Assembly: GCF_036226925.1 (NCBI RefSeq)
Contig: NZ_CP109031.1
Location: 496,001 to 560,000, forward strand
Length of the DNA stretch: 64,000 bases
From: Streptomyces sp. NBC_00659
GTDB lineage: Bacteria > Actinomycetota > Actinomycetes > Streptomycetales > Streptomycetaceae
Reading direction: 5' to 3'
Made by a program: the position numbers and the translations under genes. The notes under the pieces were generated by a model. The model worked only from the letters and a program-made list of their open reading frames with translations, made no database searches and was not told the origin of the DNA. Of the stretch, positions 9,908-18,686 are shown in pieces. Each line of letters opens with the position of its first letter. Position 1 is the stretch's first letter.

Positions 9908-11629
9908 GTGACCACCACTCCGCTGCTGTTCAACCCGCGCACCTACGACCCGGCGCACTTCGACCCCGAGACGCGCCGGCTGCTGCGCGCCACCGTCGAC
10001 TGGTTCGAGGAGCGCGGCAAGCGCCAGATCATCGAGGACTACCGCACCCGCGCCTGGCTCGGTGACTTCCTCGCCTTCGCCGCCAAGGAGCGCCTGTTCG
10101 CCACCTTCCTCACCCCGGCCTCCGCCGCCACGGACGAGGACCAGCGCTGGGACACCGCCCGGATCGCCGCGCTGAACGAGATTCTCGGGTTCTACGGTCT
10201 CGACTACTGGTACGCCTGGCAGGTGACCATCCTCGGTCTCGGCCCGGTCTGGCAGAGCGACAACGCCACGGCTCGCACGCGTGCCGCGGACCTCCTGTCC
10301 CAGGGCGAGGTGTTCGCCTTCGGTCTGTCCGAGAAGGCCCACGGCGCCGACATCTACTCCACCGACATGCTGCTGGAGCCCCAGGCCGACGGCGGCTTCC
10401 GGGCCAGCGGCTCCAAGTACTACATCGGCAACGGCAACGCCGCCGGCCTCGTCTCCGTGTTCGGCCGCCGCACCGACGTCGAGGGCCCGGACGGATACGT
10501 CTTCTTCGCGGCCGACAGCCGCCACCCGGCGTACCACCTGGTGAAGAACGTCGTCGACTCCTCCAAGTTCGTCAGCGAGTTCCGTCTGGAGGACTACCCG
10601 GTCGCCCCCGAGGACGTCCTGCACACCGGACGCGCCGCCTTCGACGCCGCCCTCAACACCGTCAACGTCGGCAAGTTCAACCTCTGTACCGCCTCGATCG
10701 GCATCTGCGAGCACGCGATGTACGAGGCCGTCACCCACGCGAGCAACCGGATCCTCTACGGCCGCCCCGTCACCGCGTTCCCGCATGTCCGCCGGGAGCT
10801 GGCCGAGGCGTACGTCCGTCTCGTCGGCATGAAGCTGTTCAGCGACCGCGCCGTCGACTACTTCCGTTCGGCCGGTCCCGAGGACCGCCGTTACCTTCTC
10901 TTCAACCCGATGACGAAGATGAAGGTGACCACGGAGGGCGAGAAGGTCATCGACCTGATGTGGGACGTCATCGCCGCCAAGGGCTTCGAGAAGGACAACT
11001 ACTTCTCGCAGGCCGCCATCGAGATCCGGGGCCTGCCCAAGCTCGAGGGCACGGTCCACGTCAACCTCGCGCTGATCCTCAAGTTCATGCGCAACCATCT
11101 GCTGGAGCCGATCAGCCACCCCGTCGTACCGACCCGTCTCGACGCGGCCGACGACGACTTCCTGTTCCGGCAGGGACCGGCACGCGGACTGGGTTCGGTT
11201 CGCTTCCACGACTGGCGCGCCGCCTACGACGCGTACGCCGAGGTCCCGAACGTCGCCCGCTTCCGCGAACAGGCCGACGCCCTGTGCGAGTTCGTCACCA
11301 CCATGGCCCCCGACGAGAAGCAGGGCCGCGACCTCGACTTCCTCCTGTCCGTGGGGCAGTTGTTCGCGCTGGTGGTGCACGGACAGCTCATCCTGGAGCA
11401 GGCGCGTCTGACGGACCTGGACGAGTCGGTGCTCGACGAGCTGTTCTCCGTGCTGGTCCGTGACTTCTCCGGGCACTGCGTCGAACTGCACGGCAAGGAC
11501 TCCGCCACCGAGCAGCAGCAGGGCTGGGCACTCGGCGCGGTCCGGCGTCCGGTCGTGGACGAGGCGCGTTCGGCAGAGGTCTGGCAGCGCGTCGAGGCAC
11601 TGTCCGGGACGTACGAGATGTCGCTGTAA
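9908..11629 (+). CDS. Acyl-CoA dehydrogenase family protein (long form)
   Basis: The protein is 573 aa, longer than the usual 380-400 aa. The central FAD/substrate domain is visible in FAFGLSEKAHGADIYSTDMLL, then GFRASGSKYYIGNGNAAGLVSVFGR, the standard beta-domain. The C-terminal helical bundle includes LAEAYVRLVGMKLFSDRAVDYF and a further extension of about 150 residues after FRQGPARGLGS. The start is GTG at 9908 behind GGAAGGCG. A 15-bp terminator hairpin follows the stop. It is a flavoprotein and the substrate is unknown. The PadR gene and its operator directly upstream suggest inducible expression. Confidence 0.82.
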   Translation: MTTTPLLFNPRTYDPAHFDPETRRLLRATVDWFEERGKRQIIEDYRTRAWLGDFLAFAAKERLFATFLTPASAATDEDQRWDTARIAALNEILGFYGLDYWYAWQVTILGLGPVWQSDNATARTRAADLLSQGEVFAFGLSEKAHGADIYSTDMLLEPQADGGFRASGSKYYIGNGNAAGLVSVFGRRTDVEGPDGYVFFAADSRHPAYHLVKNVVDSSKFVSEFRLEDYPVAPEDVLHTGRAAFDAALNTVNVGKFNLCTASIGICEHAMYEAVTHASNRILYGRPVTAFPHVRRELAEAYVRLVGMKLFSDRAVDYFRSAGPEDRRYLLFNPMTKMKVTTEGEKVIDLMWDVIAAKGFEKDNYFSQAAIEIRGLPKLEGTVHVNLALILKFMRNHLLEPISHPVVPTRLDAADDDFLFRQGPARGLGSVRFHDWRAAYDAYAEVPNVARFREQADALCEFVTTMAPDEKQGRDLDFLLSVGQLFALVVHGQLILEQARLTDLDESVLDELFSVLVRDFSGHCVELHGKDSATEQQQGWALGAVRRPVVDEARSAEVWQRVEALSGTYEMSL

Positions 11630-11650
11630 CAGCGCTGCCACGAGGTGGCC

Positions 11651-11687
11651 GTGCGCAACCGGCGCCTGTACAGCGCCGGTTGCGCAC
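11651..11687. terminator. Strong hairpin terminator after the acyl-CoA dehydrogenase gene
   Basis: GTGCGCAACCGGCGC-N7-GCGCCGGTTGCGCAC is a perfect 15-bp stem that begins 22 bp after the stop codon at 11629. No T-tract follows, which is usual for Streptomyces terminators. Confidence 0.8.
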
Positions 11688-11748
11688 GACCTGCCGCCAC
11701 ACGATCGAATCTGGGCTCCGGCTGCCCGGGCCGCGGGCCGGAATCTCC

Positions 11749-11955
11749 CTACCCGAGGGTCCAGCCGTCGGCGAAGTCGCACCGGAGGTGGGCCAGGGAG
11801 TCGACCCACTGCGCCCAGAGGCCGTCGGGTCCGGCGAAGCGATCCGCGTGGTGGGTGCCGAGGTGGGCGTCGAGACGGAGCAGGTCGCCGATGCGCTCGC
11901 GGAACGATGTGCGGCGGTCGACGCCGATCAGCCAGGCGGCGGTCAGGCGCGCGGG
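11749..11955 (-). pseudogene. Remnant of a DUF6000-like protein, internally deleted
   Basis: On the minus strand the frame that stops at 11749 reads RLTAAWLIGVDRRTSFRERI, then GDLLRLDAHLGTHHADRF, then GPDGLWAQWVDSLAH. These pieces resemble the start and end of the Streptomyces DUF6000 family as I recall it, joined with the middle (roughly 40 residues) missing. An in-frame stop lies directly upstream at 11956-11958 and no start codon fits. It is therefore a fragment. The family name is from memory and is the less certain part. Confidence 0.45.
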
Positions 11956-12023
11956 TCACCGGACCGTCCAGCGCCCGCGTCGGGGACCTGTCCGGGCTAG
12001 TGCCGCGCCGGGGGCCGCGGGCG

Positions 12024-12401
12024 TCAGGTGGTGGTGGGCCAGGTCCGCAGCAGGGCGGCGATCTTCCCGGCGGTGCAGGCGGGGTCGAGGAGCAGGTCCC
12101 TGAGGGCGATGGCGTCCTCGCGTACGGGCTTGACGCCGATCCCGGCGGCTTCGAGGTACATGACGCCGCTGGCCGCGGCGACGGCGAGATTGGAGCGCTC
12201 CAGCCAGCGGCACCGGCCCAGGGTGTGCACCAGGGCGGCGGCTTTGGCGTAGGGGCCTTCGTAGACGGGTTGCTCGAACAGTTCGGCACGGTGGCGCGCG
12301 ACCGCCGAGGCGGGAACGCCGTAGTCGTCCGGCGCCGGATCGTCGGCTCCGGCGGCCTCGGCCACCTGAAGGATCCAGGGAACGTCGATGTGCAGGTCCA
12401 T
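12024..12401 (-). CDS. Fic/Doc-like toxin component of a toxin-antitoxin pair
   Basis: The 125-aa protein resembles the short actinobacterial Doc-like proteins: YGVPASAVARHRAELFEQPVYEGPYAKAAALVHTLGRCRWLERSNLAVAAASGVMYLEAAG. The canonical Fic motif HxFxxGNxR is absent; LGRCRWLERSN stands where it would be expected. It may therefore not be an active AMP- or phospho-transferase. It is translated directly after the antitoxin, whose stop TGA overlaps this ATG by one base (TGATG). Confidence 0.75.
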   Translation of the reverse strand: MDLHIDVPWILQVAEAAGADDPAPDDYGVPASAVARHRAELFEQPVYEGPYAKAAALVHTLGRCRWLERSNLAVAAASGVMYLEAAGIGVKPVREDAIALRDLLLDPACTAGKIAALLRTWPTTT

Positions 12402-12640
12402 CAGGCCGCGTGCGCTCCCCGAGCCGTCTGCTGGGCCTGTTCGACCTCGTCGAAGACACTCTGGTGTTCGTTCAGGAAGCGCGCGGCCGCGTCCACCGCA
12501 CGGGCACGCAGGCCGCTGGTGTCGTCCTGCACCAGTCGGGCGAGATAGTCCCCGATACTCAGCCCCAGGTCGGCGGCTCGCTTCTTCGCGAGGTCCGCGA
12601 TGTCCTCGTCCACACGCGCGCCCAGCTGTGTCTTCGCCAT
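12401..12640 (-). CDS. Antitoxin partner of the Fic/Doc-like toxin
   Basis: A 79-aa protein beginning MAKTQLGARVDEDIADLAKKRAADLGLSIGDYLARLV, a ribbon-helix-helix-like DNA-binding segment. The C-terminal helix, rich in Ala, Glu and Gln (FLNEHQSVFDEVEQAQQTA), is probably the toxin-binding part. The start at 12640 lies inside a cluster of TACCA/TGGTA half-sites, as expected for an autoregulated toxin-antitoxin promoter. It is the first gene of the pair. Confidence 0.78.
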   Translation of the reverse strand: MAKTQLGARVDEDIADLAKKRAADLGLSIGDYLARLVQDDTSGLRARAVDAAARFLNEHQSVFDEVEQAQQTARGAHAA

Positions 12641-12665
12641 ACCAGCATGGTAACAGCCGTTACCA
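12640..12665. promoter_or_regulatory. Overlapping TACCA/TGGTA half-sites, probable toxin-antitoxin operator
   Basis: TACCA (12640-12644), TGGTA (12648-12652) and TACCA (12661-12665) form two overlapping inverted repeats, TACCA-N3-TGGTA and TGGTAAC-N4-GTTACCA. The first half-site touches the antitoxin start codon. Alternating half-sites of this kind are typical of RHH antitoxin operators. Confidence 0.62.
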
Positions 12666-12803
12666 CCCAGGGGAGGGAAACGGGGAAACCTGCGGCTCCA
12701 GCACGTATCGCCCCCCGCTGGACCGAACGTCTGGCATGCCCTGGGCGTCACAGGTCTGGCGCCGGAATCGACTCCATTCCACCGTGTTCTTCTTGGGGGC
12801 ATC

Positions 12804-13682
12804 ATGCGGTCCGTCAAAATGCTCGTCACCCTCGGCCTGGTCGCCGCCGCCGTCGCCGGATGCGGCGACGACAGTGCACCCGCCGACAACCGTGTCCGCA
12901 ACGCCGACACGGCCGAGCGTGCCCGCCGGGTCGCCACCGCCTGGGAGGGCTCCGAGGCGGCGCGTGTCTGGCGCCAGGGCTACTACCCGCTCGGCGACGC
13001 CGTCCAACTGCCCGACGGGGCCTTCCACAACGACGCCGACAAACGCGCCTACGCCTCCCAGAACTTCAAACTGCGCGCCCCCCTTCCCGACACAGCGAAG
13101 AAGCAGGCGAAGGTCCGGTGGCGCGACGGCGATTCGCTGACCCTCCCCCTCGCCTCGGCACGGGAGGCCTACGACAAGCTCGCCCGCGGCGGCAACTCCG
13201 GCCCGGCCCTCACCGTGACCGCTGCCCGGCTCGGCGAGATGACGGTGCCGACCAGCCGGGGGACGGCGACGGTGCCCGCCTGGCTCTTCACCGTCAAGGG
13301 CTACGACACTCCGCTCAAACGCGTCGCGGTCACGCCCTCGGAACTCCCCCGGTCCCCGATCGGGCCCGTACCCAATCGGACGGACGAACTGGGGCCGCTC
13401 GTCGGGCTGGACACCGTCGCAAAGGACGGCAGGACGATCACTCTGCGCGCCGAGCACGGAGCGTGCGACGACGGCCCGGCCGTCGATGTGCTCGAGGCCG
13501 AGGGCGGCGTGGTGTTCTCGGCCTCGATCCGTGGCACCTCCGACGGGCCGTGCACATCCGAGTTGCGGGTCAAGAAGGTGACGGTGAAGCTGCGCCACCC
13601 GGTCGGCGACCGCATCCTCCTCGACGCGTTCACCGGCAGGCCCGTTCCTCCCCGCCGGCAGTCCGCCCGACCCGCGCAGTGA
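12804..13682 (+). CDS. Secreted lipoprotein, function unknown
   Basis: The 292-aa protein starts with a lipoprotein signal peptide: basic MRSVK, hydrophobic core, lipobox VAGC with the modified cysteine near residue 19. The mature part has no motif I recognise. It contains three further cysteines (GACDDG and DGPCTSE regions), so a disulfide is possible. ATG at 12804 follows a GGGGG ribosome binding site. It is expected to be anchored on the outer face of the membrane. It converges with the GH87 gene, with a shared terminator between them. Confidence 0.82.
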   Translation: MRSVKMLVTLGLVAAAVAGCGDDSAPADNRVRNADTAERARRVATAWEGSEAARVWRQGYYPLGDAVQLPDGAFHNDADKRAYASQNFKLRAPLPDTAKKQAKVRWRDGDSLTLPLASAREAYDKLARGGNSGPALTVTAARLGEMTVPTSRGTATVPAWLFTVKGYDTPLKRVAVTPSELPRSPIGPVPNRTDELGPLVGLDTVAKDGRTITLRAEHGACDDGPAVDVLEAEGGVVFSASIRGTSDGPCTSELRVKKVTVKLRHPVGDRILLDAFTGRPVPPRRQSARPAQ

Positions 13683-13700
13683 CCGCGCGGGTGCAGCACG

Positions 13701-13726
13701 GGGCCGCCCTCATGTGAGGGCGGCCC
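13701..13726. terminator. Bidirectional terminator between convergent genes
   Basis: GGGCCGCCCTC-ATGT-GAGGGCGGCCC is a perfect 11-bp stem with a four-base loop. It sits between the lipoprotein gene stop (13682) and the GH87 gene stop (13752), so it can serve both strands. Confidence 0.82.
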
Positions 13727-13751
13727 TGTACCGCTCGGTGTCGTCCGGCAC

Positions 13752-16700
13752 CTACTCGATATTGATCCTGAAGGTGCTGGTCGTGTTGCGGACATCCTGG
13801 GCGTTGCCGCTCATCCGCAGGTTGCGGAAGGTGGCTTCGCCGACAGCCGGGCCCTGGCCGGGCTCCGGCAACTCGTTGGCCCAGATGCCGAATCCGGACT
13901 TGGCGTCGAAGGCGTCCCCGCTCTTCTTGGAGTCGGTGATGGAGACGTCGGTGAAGATGGTGTCCTTCACCGGGAACTGCGCTTGCCCGCCTACATAGTT
14001 GGTCTGGAACATGACGCCTCCGTAGGTGGAGTCGTCGATGTCGACGTCGTTGACCCGGATGCCCTGGAAGACCTTGGAGGCGGAGAACGCCCAGATGGCG
14101 GGGAAGACCTGCGAGCCCCAGAAGTGGCCGCCCGTCCTCTCCAGGGACACGTTCTCGATGGTCGTGGGCTCGGTCCCGAAGCCGTTCATCGGGTAGCCGA
14201 AGTCGAGCGAGGAGATCGTGACGCCGGAGTAGACCAGGGTGTCGGCGACGCGGAGGTTGCGGAAGGTGTTGTTGTAGCCGCCGTAGACGGCGATGCCGGC
14301 CGCTCTCCAGGTGAGCGTCGATGTCAGGTTCTCGTAGAGGTTGTTCTTCTCGTCGGCGCCTCCGGCGTCGATCGCCGAGAAGAGGGCGAAGCTGTCGTCG
14401 CCCGTGGCGCGCGCGTCGTTGTTGACGACGTGGTTGTCCGTGGAGCCGTTGGTCATGTTGACGCCGTCGGCGAAGGTGTCACGGATGCGGGCGTTCTTGA
14501 TGGTCATGCTGTCGGTGTTGGCGCCCCAGTAGAGGCACACCATGTGCTCGACCCAGATGTTGTCGATGGTGATGTCGGAGACGTTGGAGAAGTCGAACAC
14601 CTTGCCCGGGCCGTCGATCCGGGACGTGTAGTTGCCGAGGTAGGTGAAGCCGGCGAACGTCGAACCCTTGGCACTCGCCTCGGCCCGGAAGCCGATGTCG
14701 GTGTTCTCCTGCGAGGCGGGGGCGTGGAAGCGGGTGAACCAGGGCCCGGCCCCGACGACCTTGACCGCCTTGCCGTAGACCTGGAACTTGCCGGCCGTCT
14801 CGTAGTCACCGGCGGGCAGGTACACCCCGACCAGTTGGCCCGTGGTGTCCATGCGGACCTTGTCGAGGGCGTTCTGCACGTCCTGGTGGGTGAATCCGGC
14901 CGGGACCGCGTACGCGGCCGGGTCCGGGTTGGCGGCCGCCGTCGCCTGCTCGGTGTTGATGAAGTCGATGGCGTACGTGGAGGAGTTGGCCGCGTCCTTC
15001 TGGAGCCGGATCTTGGACCCGGCCTGGACGGTCCTGCCGAGTTGCAGGCTCGCCTCGTCGTAGATGTGCCGGGGGGCACCGGAGCCGGGCGAGTTGCCGG
15101 GCGCGGTCTCACTGCCGTACAGCCAGGCGTACTTCGAGGTGAGGTCGATCGCCTTGAGGAACTGGCCGTCCACGTACACGTCGAGCGTGGTCGTGGTGCC
15201 GTCCGGGATCGAGAAGCGGGTCACCAGGGTGTTGGTGGCCGCGCGGGTGGTCCATTCGACGTACTGGCCGGTCCCGTCGAGGGTCACCGCCTTGCGGCCG
15301 CTCGCCTCGCCGGCGACATCGCCGACGGTCCGGTTCGGTCCGACGGTCTTGGCACCGCCGCCGAGGGTGCCGTCCTCCGCCTCGTACATGTCGTACGGCA
15401 TGTCGGCGCCGCGGCCGACGAACAGGTCCTGCGTGGTGGTGTTGTTGGTCCGCTTGACCGGGAGTTCGTTGGTGTCGTCGGCGATGACCGTCCTGACGGT
15501 GTATTTGCCGTTGACGGCCGTCCACGAGCCGAGGGCGACGGGCGCCGTCGTCCGGCCCGCGGCGATGGCACCGACGTAGGAGCCGCTGAGCGTCTTGACC
15601 GTGGCGCCCTTGGAGTCCTGGACCGTGAGGGTGACGCCGTGGGTGCCGGCGGCGGAGGCGACCGTGCCCTGGTTCTTGATGGCGACGGTGAACTTGACCT
15701 CGTCGCCCGCCGAGGCGCTGGAGGGACTCCAGGAGACCGGTGCGGCCAGGAGGTCGGAGCTGGAGACGGGCTTGACGACGAGGGCGTCGGAGCGGGTGAA
15801 GGTGTTGTCCGCCTCGTTCTGCTCGATCACCTTGTTCGCCGGGTCCACCTCGGCGCCGACCGGGTAACTGCCCGCGTCCCGGGCCCCGATGCTCGCGGTG
15901 ACCGTCTTCGTCTCACCGGCCGCGAGCGCCGGGACATCGGCCGTGGCGACCTTGGTGCCGCCGAGGGTGAAGTTGAGGTCGGTGGCCTTGGAGGCCTTGG
16001 TCCCGCTGTTGGTGACGGTCGCCGTCAGGCTGATGGCGTCCGACTCGACCGGGGCCGCGGGCGCGTTGGTGATGCCGGTGACCTTGAGGTCGGGGTTGGC
16101 GGCCGGGGTGCCGATCACCTGGAACTCGGCGACCTGCCCGCCCGGGGCACCGGAGTTGGACGTGAACTTGAGCTGGATGTCTGCGGCGGTGCCGGAGACC
16201 GGGATGGTCACGGTGTTGCCGCCGGCCGGGTTGAACGTGTAGTCCTTCGCCGCGACGAGGCTGGTGAAGGCCGTCGCGTCCTGGTCACGGCCGAGCACCT
16301 GGATGTTCTGGGTCCGGGTCGACCAGGCGGCGTCCGGGTTGAGCTTGACGACGATCTGGCCGAGGTCGGCGTTGGCACCCAGCTTGGTGGTGAGGGTGGC
16401 CGGGTAGGCACCGCCCGCGCTCTCCCAATAGGTGCCGATCTGGCCGTCGTTGGCGTTGGCGGCGACATAGGTGAAGGTGGAGGAGGACGCCTCGATGGGC
16501 TTGCCCTCGGCGAGGTTGGATCCGGAACCGGTCGAGCCGGTCCGGGTGACACTGTTGCTGGCCGCCGACACGTTCCCGGCGGCGTCCTTCGCCTTCACGT
16601 AGTAGGTGACGGTGGCCGTCGCCGACGGGGTGTCGGTGTATGTCGTGACGTCGCCCGCCACGGACTTGGCGAGCCGGCCGTCGGCATAGACGTCGTAACC

Positions 16701-18026
16701 GGTGACCTTCACGTTGTCGCTCGACGCCTGCCAGGTGAGCTTCACATCGCTGCCGGACTGCGTGTAGGCGAGACTGCCGGGCGCCGTGGGAGCCTGCGTG
16801 TCCCCGCCCGATGCCGGGCGGGTGACGCTGTTGCTGTTGGAGGAGACGTTGCCCGCGGCGTCCTTGGCCCGCACGAAGTACGTGATGGCGCTGCCTGCCG
16901 GCTGTGTGTCGGTGTACGTCAGGACGTTCCCGGCCACGCTCGCCCGCAACTGGCCGTCGGCGTAGATGTCGTAACCGGTGACGGCCGTGTCGTCGCTCGC
17001 CGCGCTCCAGGTCAGCTTGATCTGCCCGGTGGCCGGCTCGGTGTAGCCCAGGTTCGACGGCGCGGTCGGCGCCTGGGTGTCGCCCGTGGCCGGCCCGTAG
17101 ACCTCCAGCTCGGACAACTGCCCTGCGGGCCAAGCGCTGTTGGCGGTGAAGAGCACCCGCACGTACCGGGTCGTGACGGTATCGAGGGCGATGGTCGCCG
17201 ACTGGTCGCCGGAGCTGTCGAAGGTGTACGCCTTCGAGGCCGTCAGGTCGGTGAAGTTCTGGTTGTCGGTGGAGCCCTGGACCTTCAGGGTCTGGCTGCG
17301 GGCGGGCCAGCCGCCGGGGAGCCGCAGCGTCGCCTGGTTCACCTTGACCGACGAGCCGAGGTCGACCTGGAGCCACTGCGGGAAGGCGTTGTTGGTGGAC
17401 TCCCAGTAGGTGTTCCGGTTGCCGTCACCGGCGTTGGCGGCGGGGTACACGTCGGCGTGCCCGCTCTCGCTGAAGGGCTTGCCCTGCGCGAGGTTGGGGG
17501 TCGAGGCGGCGGTCGTGAGGACCTGCATCTCGGCGAGCTGGGCCGTCGGGGCCACCGAGTTGCCGCTGAAGTCGGCCCGTACGTACCGGGCGAGGGTCGC
17601 GGGGAAGGAGACCTTCACCGTGTTGCCGTTTCCGGGGCTGAAGACGTACTGCGCCGACGACTTGAGCGTGGCGAAGCTCTTTCCGTCGGCGCTGCCCTGA
17701 AGCGCCAGCGTCTGCTTGCGGGTCCCCCAGTGCTCGGGCAGCCGCAGCACGACCTGGCGGACACGTCTGGTCCGCCCCAGGTCTGTCTGCACCCACTGGG
17801 CCGACTTCTTTCCGGCCTGCCAATAGCTGTCGGCGTCACCGTCGGTGACCTTGGCGGCCGTGTGTGCGCCGCGGGCGCTGCCGGCCTTGGTGACGGCGTC
17901 CGCGGCGGCGTTGGGGCCGCCTGCCGCGTGGGCGCCTACGGCGGGCAGGCCCAGAACCATGACGAGGGAAGCCAGGGCGGCGGTCGCTGCGCGGCTTCTC
18001 CAGGATCTCGGCTTGTGTGGAGTCAT
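13752..18026 (-). CDS. Secreted multidomain glycoside hydrolase, GH87-type alpha-1,3-glucanase (mutanase/mycodextranase)
   Basis: This is a 1424-aa secreted enzyme. A Sec signal peptide (about 1-35, cleaved after AHA) is followed by two discoidin/F5-8C domains (about 36-172 and 175-312), two fibronectin III domains (about 318-400 and 408-492), a third discoidin domain (about 500-635), two CARDB-like domains (about 640-850), a CBM6/35-like domain (about 855-1000) and a right-handed beta-helix (about 1010-1424). In the helix, FADGVNMTNGS and TGDDSFALFS place three aspartates at relative positions 0, +23 and +24. That is the spacing I recall for the catalytic triad of GH87 alpha-1,3-glucanases. 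The expected substrate is alpha-1,3-glucan, as in fungal cell walls. The start at 18026 has AGGGAGTG ten bases upstream. Confidence 0.85.
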   Translation of the reverse strand: MTPHKPRSWRSRAATAALASLVMVLGLPAVGAHAAGGPNAAADAVTKAGSARGAHTAAKVTDGDADSYWQAGKKSAQWVQTDLGRTRRVRQVVLRLPEHWGTRKQTLALQGSADGKSFATLKSSAQYVFSPGNGNTVKVSFPATLARYVRADFSGNSVAPTAQLAEMQVLTTAASTPNLAQGKPFSESGHADVYPAANAGDGNRNTYWESTNNAFPQWLQVDLGSSVKVNQATLRLPGGWPARSQTLKVQGSTDNQNFTDLTASKAYTFDSSGDQSATIALDTVTTRYVRVLFTANSAWPAGQLSELEVYGPATGDTQAPTAPSNLGYTEPATGQIKLTWSAASDDTAVTGYDIYADGQLRASVAGNVLTYTDTQPAGSAITYFVRAKDAAGNVSSNSNSVTRPASGGDTQAPTAPGSLAYTQSGSDVKLTWQASSDNVKVTGYDVYADGRLAKSVAGDVTTYTDTPSATATVTYYVKAKDAAGNVSAASNSVTRTGSTGSGSNLAEGKPIEASSSTFTYVAANANDGQIGTYWESAGGAYPATLTTKLGANADLGQIVVKLNPDAAWSTRTQNIQVLGRDQDATAFTSLVAAKDYTFNPAGGNTVTIPVSGTAADIQLKFTSNSGAPGGQVAEFQVIGTPAANPDLKVTGITNAPAAPVESDAISLTATVTNSGTKASKATDLNFTLGGTKVATADVPALAAGETKTVTASIGARDAGSYPVGAEVDPANKVIEQNEADNTFTRSDALVVKPVSSSDLLAAPVSWSPSSASAGDEVKFTVAIKNQGTVASAAGTHGVTLTVQDSKGATVKTLSGSYVGAIAAGRTTAPVALGSWTAVNGKYTVRTVIADDTNELPVKRTNNTTTQDLFVGRGADMPYDMYEAEDGTLGGGAKTVGPNRTVGDVAGEASGRKAVTLDGTGQYVEWTTRAATNTLVTRFSIPDGTTTTLDVYVDGQFLKAIDLTSKYAWLYGSETAPGNSPGSGAPRHIYDEASLQLGRTVQAGSKIRLQKDAANSSTYAIDFINTEQATAAANPDPAAYAVPAGFTHQDVQNALDKVRMDTTGQLVGVYLPAGDYETAGKFQVYGKAVKVVGAGPWFTRFHAPASQENTDIGFRAEASAKGSTFAGFTYLGNYTSRIDGPGKVFDFSNVSDITIDNIWVEHMVCLYWGANTDSMTIKNARIRDTFADGVNMTNGSTDNHVVNNDARATGDDSFALFSAIDAGGADEKNNLYENLTSTLTWRAAGIAVYGGYNNTFRNLRVADTLVYSGVTISSLDFGYPMNGFGTEPTTIENVSLERTGGHFWGSQVFPAIWAFSASKVFQGIRVNDVDIDDSTYGGVMFQTNYVGGQAQFPVKDTIFTDVSITDSKKSGDAFDAKSGFGIWANELPEPGQGPAVGEATFRNLRMSGNAQDVRNTTSTFRINIE

Positions 18027-18176
18027 GCGGGGTTCACTCCCTGCGGAGGTTCGCGCGCCGGAGGGGCGGCGGGGTCGGCTCGTTCCTGGGCAGAGCGGTG
18101 GCGCGGTACGACGAACGGCAAGAGTCGGCTGCGCGGCGCACGACATCCCCAACCGGGGATACCAATGCGCAGCTTC

Positions 18177-18195
18177 TTGCGTTGTTTCATCGCAA
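18177..18195. promoter_or_regulatory. TTGCG-N9-CGCAA site, proximal candidate operator of the GH87 gene
   Basis: TTGCG and CGCAA face each other across nine bases about 150 bp before the GH87 start codon, in the likely promoter zone. The same half-site recurs in the larger palindrome at 18359-18391. Carbohydrate-responsive LacI-family regulators in Streptomyces often use repeated CTTGCA-like half-sites, so substrate-dependent control is plausible. Confidence 0.4.
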
Positions 18196-18358
18196 TATTG
18201 CAGAGCACTGCGAGCCCGTCTACCGTCATGACGTCACAAGTTTCACCGTCAACACCCGCGCATCAACGGGACAAGGACTCGCCGAGCACTCCCTCCAGAC
18301 CAATGAATGGGGCAATTCATGAGGCTCTCCGGACCAAGAGAAGCCACAATGCAAACGA

Positions 18359-18391
18359 GCGCAATTCACGCAAGTTCTTGCGCGATTGCGC
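18359..18391. promoter_or_regulatory. Nested palindrome GCGCAAT...CGCAAG-TT-CTTGCG...ATTGCGC
   Basis: An inner perfect repeat CGCAAG-TT-CTTGCG (18369-18382) is enclosed by an outer repeat GCGCAAT (18359-18365) and ATTGCGC (18385-18391). It lies about 335 bp upstream of the GH87 gene and shares the TTGCG half-site with 18177-18195. Confidence 0.45.
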
Positions 18392-18634
18392 AGCGACACG
18401 GAAGCCACCCACGCCACTGGGTGCCCGGAACTCGCTGATGGGGGCGGCCGAGGCAGGACGGAAGGGCTCTCGGCGACATGACCGTTCACAACGCCCACAG
18501 AAGCCTGACCGTGCCCGTCGCCCCCGACACCGCCGCTTGCGCGGACGCCCTCGAAGTCGCCACCGCGTACTGCTCCCCCGCACCGCTCGACCACTCGGTG
18601 CGGTCGAACCTGACGAACGAACCGCCGTCCAAGA

Positions 18635-18673
18635 GGGCTGGTCTGCAGGACATCGAGGCCCGCGGACCAGCCC
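18635..18673 (-). terminator. Hairpin downstream of the fasciclin gene
   Basis: GGGCTGGTC and GACCAGCCC form a 9-bp stem with a 21-base loop just after the fasciclin stop codon at 18687 on the minus strand. Confidence 0.45.
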
Positions 18674-18686
18674 AGAGGATCACCTG

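Larger units (their letters stand above)
18027..18686. other. Intergenic region upstream of the GH87 gene
   Basis: About 660 bp without a supported gene. It holds the GH87 promoter region, the CTTGCG/CGCAA palindromes listed separately and a hairpin downstream of the fasciclin gene. The open frames across it have no ribosome binding site and no recognisable protein pattern. Confidence 0.6.

Noticed and set aside
9200..12289. A long minus-strand frame over the acyl-CoA dehydrogenase gene
   Set aside because: The plus-strand protein is a clear family member. The minus frame is low-complexity and has no ribosome binding site.
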